Shown here: one piece after another, positions 7,501 to 10,416 of the stretch
Layout: each line of letters opens with the position of its first letter
Position numbering within the stretch: position 1 is the first letter of the stretch
NCBI GenBank assembly: GCA_964534845.1
Contig: CAZHPV010000080.1
Span: 1 to 10,416 of the forward strand
Length of the DNA: 10,416 nt
Reading direction: 5' to 3'
Origin: CALCKU01 sp964534845
GTDB lineage: Bacteria > Pseudomonadota > Alphaproteobacteria > Caulobacterales > Maricaulaceae
The notes under the pieces: generated by a model
The model's input: the letters and a program-made list of their open reading frames with translations, nothing else
Databases searched by the model: none
Told to the model about the DNA's origin: nothing
Position numbers and translations under genes: made by a program

Positions 7501-8050
7501 ACTGGGTTTATCAGTCGCGCGTCGTATGGCTGATCTTATGGGTAGCCAAATCGAATTTAAAACAATTGAAGGAAAAGGCAGTGTGTTTTCGGTTCAAGTT
7601 GAGCGGGCCAAAAACTATCCTCAGCGCTACACTCCGCCCGTTGCGTCGATTAAAATGAAACAAGATGAATTAAGAGATTTAACCGTATTGTGCGTCGATG
7701 ATGAAACAACAATATTGGCGGGTATGACGGCCCTATTGTCACGCTGGAATTGTAAGGTTTTAACCTGCACGAACGGTGAGGATGCGATAGAGCTTGCCTC
7801 TAAAAATGATTTACAAGCCATTATCGCCGACTTTCAGCTTGGCACTAAAGAAAATGGGTTGGATGTAATAGCTCATTTGCGACCACATCTTCGTGTGCCT
7901 GAGAATGTGTGCCTCTTGTCTGCACAAAAGACGAAGGGACTGGAACAAAAAGCGGCGAATGATAATGTGATGGTGCTTTCTAAGCCCGCAAACCCCGAAG
8001 ATATTCGACAGTTTTTATTGAGTTGCTTGCCCGCACAAACAGCTGAGTGA
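4580..8050 (+). CDS. CrbS-like hybrid sensor histidine kinase with SLC5 transporter domain
   Basis: A 1156-residue inner-membrane kinase. In order: an SLC5/SSS-type domain with about 13 helices (1-507); a STAC-like linker (about 510-630, LASRFLDAEAVAHSFEKF); a PAS domain (about 635-747, ending GYVTTFTDITD); a coiled coil (752-785); HisKA with His804 (AASHDLLQPLNAARLF); an ATPase domain with N box Asn911/Asn915, G1 DTGPGIS at 942-948 and G2 RGAGLGLS at 971-978; and a receiver (1033-1150) with Asp1040/1041, phospho-acceptor Asp1084, Ser1114 and Lys1135. All catalytic residues are present. The layout matches CrbS/MxtR of the acetate switch; whether the SLC5 part transports or only senses is open. 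ATG 4580 is chosen because TAAGGA lies six bases upstream; a TTG two codons earlier touches that site. A TATAAT at 4513-4518 has no matching -35. Confidence 0.93.
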   Translation: MPIWLIIAVTTIYVLGLFFIAWRGDKTASETREEGQNKPLNGFVYALALAVYCTSWTYFGAVGTAASAGWDFVWIYAGPALVFLVFPHVIRRIGDIAQRESIISLSDFLSARYGKSRGVAMLATLAAVMGSLPYISLQLKSVGVSLSAMAATGSDKIEASNETVLLTAMAMAAFAIFFGARQSDMTKHNRGLMHVLCFEAVIKLSALMMVCALSVTIVDGGVATIVDNAQSHFAHDSLSARSITILLLSMAAMICLPRQFHVAIIERRHAGEVDWARWIFPLYLALTSLVVIPITMAGLSQFPSGVSPDLFVLQLPLSQGDGFLAMIVFLGGFSAATGMVIVSTIALSTMVTNDIIVPSFLERGKLTSGSSDGGARLILIRRFVIVGLLLLAYGYYRLAEDSAALAQIGLLSFAAAAQFAPAMLASIYWRHGKKAGVIFGLASGMIIWGYTLFLPAVFGLDSMASVVPAALNPHGLFGITFGDSLTHGVFWSLSVNIIGFILISLLSAERLRDRVQAVAFTAAGEEKIVSGVKPNTQISTASPDGLIVLASRFLDAEAVAHSFEKFGQESGARIKGAGAADWQLVQHTEKLLARAIGASSARVIMSSVLAGVDVELDDLLTIFDQRNYAERFDQHMLQSTLENVSQGISVVDNEQKLIAWNGVYLELFDYPSELIHVGAPIQALIEHNIETGWIDGSNPETARRRINHMRAGKPHMYERQNPDGRYIRITGNPMPGGGYVTTFTDITDDKVREQALIDANETLEARVEARTKKLEELTIALDGAHQEAVGANASKTRFLAAASHDLLQPLNAARLFLGAVESDNETAELLSKADQSIQSADQLLKGLLDISRLDHSNVEAQFADIPLGPLFEDLIDETAPMAAKAGLDLRFVATQLSVKADPDFLTSILRNFLSNARRYTKTGGIVLGARRSGNRVRIEVWDTGPGISENDQGAIFEEFQRFEDVDNLGIRGAGLGLSVARRMADLMGSQIEFKTIEGKGSVFSVQVERAKNYPQRYTPPVASIKMKQDELRDLTVLCVDDETTILAGMTALLSRWNCKVLTCTNGEDAIELASKNDLQAIIADFQLGTKENGLDVIAHLRPHLRVPENVCLLSAQKTKGLEQKAANDNVMVLSKPANPEDIRQFLLSCLPAQTAE

Positions 8051-8058
8051 TTTTGAGG

Positions 8059-8688
8059 TTATATGCGCGTCGCCTTACGAAAGATAAGCAAGGCTTGCGT
8101 GCGGTTGTTGGCTCCCAATTTTCTAAAAATGGCAGTCATATGCGCCTTTACGGTGGCTTCTGATATGCTCATTTTGAAAGCGATTTGTTTGTTAAGAAGC
8201 CCGTCAGAGAGACAACTCATTACACGGTGCTGAGCAGGTGTAAGGCTGGCTAATTTACTAGCAGCATCTGTGTGTGTAGACGCTTCTGATGCAATATCCG
8301 GGAAAGATTCGTTGCCGTTCATTACCGTTTCAATGGCTTGGGTAATATCAGTAAGGGTGCTGCTTTTAGGAATATAGCCAGAGGCACCTAAGGATTTAGC
8401 TGTTGAAAATGCGGGTTGTGATTCAGTTGCCGAAACCACAATGATGGGCACATCTTCGTCCGCGGCTCTTATTTTGGAAAACCCTTCAAAGCCGCGTGAA
8501 TCAGGCAGATTTAAATCTAAAAGGACAAGGTCGTATTTTGCTTTTTTCATCGATTCGAGGGAATGGGCTATGCAGCTGCGACTATGAATGTTTTGTGTGT
8601 CGAATTTAGCCTTGATTAAGGCAGGTCCTAGCGCAGCTCTAAAGAGCGGATGATCATCAACGACCAATACTTTTGCGGCTTCGGTCAA
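8059..8688 (-). CDS. NarL/LuxR-type response regulator (CrbR/ErdR-like)
   Basis: A 209-residue regulator with a receiver domain (about 5-122) and a LuxR-type helix-turn-helix (about 148-206). Visible residues: acidic pair Asp11-Asp12 (VVDDHPLF), phospho-acceptor Asp58 (LVLLDLNLPD), Ser86 (VVSATES), Lys108 (YIPKSS), and the DNA-binding core LTPAQHRVMSCLSDGLLNKQIA followed by SEATVKAHMTAIFRKLGA. It is the probable output partner of the adjacent kinase, as CrbR is for CrbS, activating acs and carboxylate transport. The start is placed at TTG 8688 because AGGGGA lies just upstream; an in-frame GTG at 8739 would add 17 residues unlike a receiver N-terminus and has no clear ribosome site. It is convergent with the kinase (8 bases apart) and divergent from the porin, across a region carrying two operator-like repeats, so autoregulation is plausible. 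Confidence 0.9.
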   Translation of the reverse strand: MTEAAKVLVVDDHPLFRAALGPALIKAKFDTQNIHSRSCIAHSLESMKKAKYDLVLLDLNLPDSRGFEGFSKIRAADEDVPIIVVSATESQPAFSTAKSLGASGYIPKSSTLTDITQAIETVMNGNESFPDIASEASTHTDAASKLASLTPAQHRVMSCLSDGLLNKQIAFKMSISEATVKAHMTAIFRKLGANNRTQALLIFRKATRI

Positions 8689-8692
8689 TATT

Positions 8693-8698
8693 TCCCCT
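8693..8698 (-). promoter_or_regulatory. Ribosome binding site fixing the TTG start of the response regulator
   Basis: AGGGGA on the minus strand ends four bases before TTG 8688-8686. It would sit inside the coding region if GTG 8739 were used, and it places the protein's first residues directly before the receiver's first strand (KVLVVDD). Confidence 0.65.
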
Positions 8699-8719
8699 AT
8701 CGCTAATTTATAATTAGCT

Positions 8720-8725
8720 CTTATA
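8720..8725 (-). promoter_or_regulatory. Candidate -10 element for the response regulator
   Basis: TATAAG on the minus strand matches the sigma-70 -10 consensus at five of six positions, but no good -35 lies 16-18 bases upstream. Transcription would start near 8713, leaving a leader of about 25 bases before TTG 8688 and excluding GTG 8739 as the start. The absence of a -35 fits dependence on an activator bound at the repeats at 8753-8779. Confidence 0.3.
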
Positions 8726-8752
8726 ATTTTCTTACACACTACATCTGTTATT

Positions 8753-8764
8753 AGACTTTAGTGT
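8753..8764. promoter_or_regulatory. Inverted-repeat site C (AGACT-TT-AGTGT)
   Basis: One-mismatch copy of the inverted repeat found at 2065 and 2311, extended by TT on the left and A on the right. It lies in the divergent region between the response regulator and porin genes. Its AA centre is on the minus strand, the opposite orientation to sites A and B. Confidence 0.5.
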
Positions 8765-8767
8765 ATT

Positions 8768-8779
8768 AGACCTTAGTCT
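8768..8779. promoter_or_regulatory. Inverted-repeat site D (AGACC-TT-AGTCT)
   Basis: Second one-mismatch copy, centred 15 bp from site C, so the two form a tandem pair (TTAGACTTTAGTGTA then TTAGACCTTAGTCTT). It is centred about 77 bases before the porin ATG and 15.5 bp before a candidate porin -35, the same geometry as site B to the symporter promoter. Confidence 0.55.
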
Positions 8780-8788
8780 TAGCACTAA

Positions 8789-8817
8789 TGGCTAATGGCG
8801 TGAAATGAAAGTTTAAG
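8789..8817 (+). promoter_or_regulatory. Candidate activator-dependent promoter of porin-acs
   Basis: TGGCTA (8789-8794) and TTTAAG (8812-8817) are 17 bases apart. They match sigma-70 at 3/6 and 4/6 positions. The case rests mainly on the position relative to site D, which repeats that seen at the symporter operon. Transcription would start near 8824, shortly before the ribosome site AAGGGGAG (8837-8844). Confidence 0.3.
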
Positions 8818-8850
8818 AGACAACATCCTTAATATGAAGGGGAGAATCTC

Positions 8851-10191
8851 ATGAAAAACAGTCTCAAAATATTTCTACTCACATCAGTATCAGTTGCATT
8901 AGCGCCTATCGCATCGGCGCAAACGTCTTCGATAGAAGCCCGTTTGCAAGCCATGGAAGCGCAAATTTTACAGTTAAAAAGAGAGCTGGAAGCTGAAAAA
9001 GCTAAAGGTCAAAGTGACGTTATTCAACTCGAACGCAAAATAATTGAGCAACCCCGCTCGATAACGGCGAGTGCAGGCGAGGCTTCTAAGTCAGGCTTTC
9101 AAGTCGGGAATACGACCTTTAAGCTTGGGGGGTTTGTTGATTTTGATGCGCATGTGAGTAACTTTACCGAAGGTCAATTGGCCTCAGGGTCAGGCGGACG
9201 GGATTTCCATATTCCGTTTACTATTCCCGTTGGTAATGATGCGGAAGAATCGACTGTTACCGATTTGACAGCTCAGGCGACCCGGTTTTCCGTTACGGCT
9301 AACCGCGAGGTCAACGGTAAAAACGCCACTGCCTATATAGAGACGGATTTCCTCTTAGCGAATGTGGAAGGCAATGAACGAATTTCAAATTCTTTCTCAC
9401 CCCGCCTGCGCCGCGCATATTTAGATTATAATGGATGGCGGATCGGTCAAGAATGGTCGACCTTCCAGAACACGTCGGCAATCCCCGAAAGCGCAAGCTT
9501 CTTTGTGCTCGCAGAAGGTCAGATATTTATTCGTCAACCGCAAATTCGTTACACAAAGGGTAACTTCCAATTTGCGCTTGAAAATGCCAATGCAACGATT
9601 ATTCCAGCTGGCGGTGCCAGCCCGCTTGGGAATATTGCAGACAGCAACCTCGTGCCTGATGCGGTTGCGCGTTATAATTACAAAGGTGATTTTGGTAATA
9701 TCTCTTTGTCCGCGATTGGTCGGCAATTACGCTCTGATACAATTGGGACTTCATCTGAAAGCGATCTCGGTTGGGGTTTAAGTGCTGCAGGCCGAGTGAA
9801 TGTCGGTAAAGGTGACGTACGCTTCAGCGTATCTGGCGGCGAGGGATTAGGACGTTATATAGGGCTTAACCTCGTTGCAGGCGGCGCTATTGATCCTCTA
9901 ACAGGCGATGTGGAAGCTATTCCGTCGATCGGGGGGCATATTGCTTATCGCTATCCATTGTCAGATAATACCCGCTTTAGTGTTGGCGCTTCACAGCTCT
10001 CTGTTGATAATCCCGATTTTGTTGCGGATACGATCTCAGATCGGGCACGGTCTGCCTATGCAGCTTTCTTTTGGGATCCTATCCCCAAAGTCACTTTCGG
10101 TATTGAGGGCTTAATTGGAGACCGGCGTACAGAAGACGGGACTGACGGGGCTCTGCGCCGGGCGACATTCTCAGCAAAATATGGTTTCTAA
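8851..10191 (+). CDS. DcaP-like outer-membrane porin
   Basis: A 446-residue outer-membrane beta-barrel of the DcaP trimeric porin type. Visible: a signal peptide (MKNSLKIFLLTSVSVALAPI, cleavage expected after ASA at 23); an N-terminal coiled coil at about 26-66 (IEARLQAMEAQILQLKRELEAEK), typical of this family and probably trimerising in the periplasm; the barrel opening FKLGGFVDFDAHVSN at 90-104; and the family segment GRDFHIPFTIPVG at 116-128. Alternating hydrophobic strands follow, ending in the terminal Phe (KYGF) needed for barrel insertion. Characterised DcaP proteins admit small carboxylates; with acs 44 bases downstream, acetate or another organic acid is a reasonable substrate here. 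The start has a strong ribosome site six bases upstream. Two operator-like repeats precede it, so control by the adjacent response regulator is likely but inferred. Confidence 0.9.
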   Translation: MKNSLKIFLLTSVSVALAPIASAQTSSIEARLQAMEAQILQLKRELEAEKAKGQSDVIQLERKIIEQPRSITASAGEASKSGFQVGNTTFKLGGFVDFDAHVSNFTEGQLASGSGGRDFHIPFTIPVGNDAEESTVTDLTAQATRFSVTANREVNGKNATAYIETDFLLANVEGNERISNSFSPRLRRAYLDYNGWRIGQEWSTFQNTSAIPESASFFVLAEGQIFIRQPQIRYTKGNFQFALENANATIIPAGGASPLGNIADSNLVPDAVARYNYKGDFGNISLSAIGRQLRSDTIGTSSESDLGWGLSAAGRVNVGKGDVRFSVSGGEGLGRYIGLNLVAGGAIDPLTGDVEAIPSIGGHIAYRYPLSDNTRFSVGASQLSVDNPDFVADTISDRARSAYAAFFWDPIPKVTFGIEGLIGDRRTEDGTDGALRRATFSAKYGF

Positions 10192-10198
10192 TTCGTAA

Positions 10199-10220
10199 TT
10201 TCTAAAATCGACGATAGAAA
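10199..10220. repeat. Inverted repeat in the porin-acs gap
   Basis: TTTCTA (10199-10204) and TAGAAA (10215-10220) are exact reverse complements around a 10-base spacer that itself contains the start of ATCG-A-CGAT. The stem is AT-rich and lacks a following T-run, so it is not a convincing terminator. It could be a weak mRNA hairpin that tunes porin versus acs expression, or an operator. Confidence 0.3.
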
Positions 10221-10235
10221 GACGGTGCCGATATT

Positions 10236-10416
10236 GTGACTAATGACGACCCGATATATCCTGTTCCCGAAACGTTTGCTAATAGGTCGAACTTAACGCC
10301 TGAAAGATATGCTTCGATGTATAAGGCTTCGATTTCTGATCCTGAGGCGTTTTGGGGGACGATGGGTCAACGTCTTGATTGGATGACCCCTTATAAGACG
10401 GTTAAGAATGTTAGTT
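10236..10416 (+). CDS. acs: Acetyl-CoA synthetase, N-terminal part (cut by the window edge)
   Basis: The first 60 codons of an AMP-forming acetyl-CoA synthetase, which converts acetate, ATP and CoA to acetyl-CoA, AMP and pyrophosphate in the cytosol. The visible part matches the Acs N-terminal region closely: YPVPETFANRSNLTPERY at 8-25, YKASISDPEAFWG at 29-41, and LDWMTPYKTVKNVS at 47-60. The family is about 650 residues, so roughly nine-tenths lies outside and the catalytic motifs cannot be checked. GTG 10236 is the only standard in-frame start that gives the usual Acs beginning; its ribosome site is poor, which may lower translation relative to the porin. It lies 44 bases after the porin with no terminator between, so the two probably share a transcript. 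No copy of the TTAGACT-type site occurs in the gap. Confidence 0.93.
   Translation, partial: MTNDDPIYPVPETFANRSNLTPERYASMYKASISDPEAFWGTMGQRLDWMTPYKTVKNVS

Noticed and set aside
9431..9781. A 116-codon open frame on the + strand inside the porin gene
   Set aside because: It is out of frame with a clear full-length porin, shows no domain or ribosome site, and reads as a shadow frame. The same applies to the other internal and antisense frames within the dehydrogenase, symporter, kinase and porin genes.

Overview
The window looks like a chromosomal piece of an alphaproteobacterium. The base composition is moderate. The genes match families common in marine alphaproteobacteria: a DUF4212/VC_2705-type sodium:solute symporter pair, a transporter-fused hybrid histidine kinase, a DcaP-like porin and an AMP-forming acetyl-CoA synthetase. 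The class-level assignment is inference from protein resemblance, and no genus is claimed. I see no rRNA, tRNA, CRISPR array, insertion sequence or phage gene.

Layout. (1) 130-1233 (+) is a zinc-dependent, NAD-type alcohol dehydrogenase of the aryl-alcohol group. (2) 1350-2054 (+) is an AraC-family regulator. (3) 2125-2301 (+) is a 58-residue two-helix membrane protein of unknown function. (4) 2414-4459 (+) is a two-gene unit of small and large symporter subunits, closed by a clear intrinsic terminator at 4483-4511. (5) 4580-8050 (+) is a CrbS-like sensor kinase: SLC5 transporter domain, STAC-like linker, PAS, histidine kinase and receiver. (6) 8059-8688 (-) is its likely partner, a NarL/LuxR-type response regulator, convergent with the kinase and only 8 bases from it. 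(7) 8851-10191 (+) is a DcaP-like porin, divergent from the response regulator. (8) 10236 to the right edge (+) is the first 60 codons of acetyl-CoA synthetase (acs).

Read together, 2.3-10.4 kb looks like a complete acetate (short carboxylate) acquisition and activation module. The porin would carry the substrate across the outer membrane, the symporter pair across the inner membrane, and Acs would trap it as acetyl-CoA. The kinase and regulator would be the CrbS/CrbR-type (MxtR/ErdR-type) control of the 'acetate switch'.

The most useful finding is a shared inverted-repeat motif, approximately TTAGACTNNAGTCTAA. It occurs four times, always outside genes. Two exact identical 12-mers lie before the small membrane protein gene and before the symporter operon. 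Two one-mismatch copies lie 15 bp apart in the response regulator/porin divergent region. It is a strong candidate for the operator of the local response regulator, and it would also draw the unknown 58-residue protein into the same regulon. Several starts are non-ATG and were set by Shine-Dalgarno position: GTG for adh and acs, TTG for the small symporter subunit and the response regulator.
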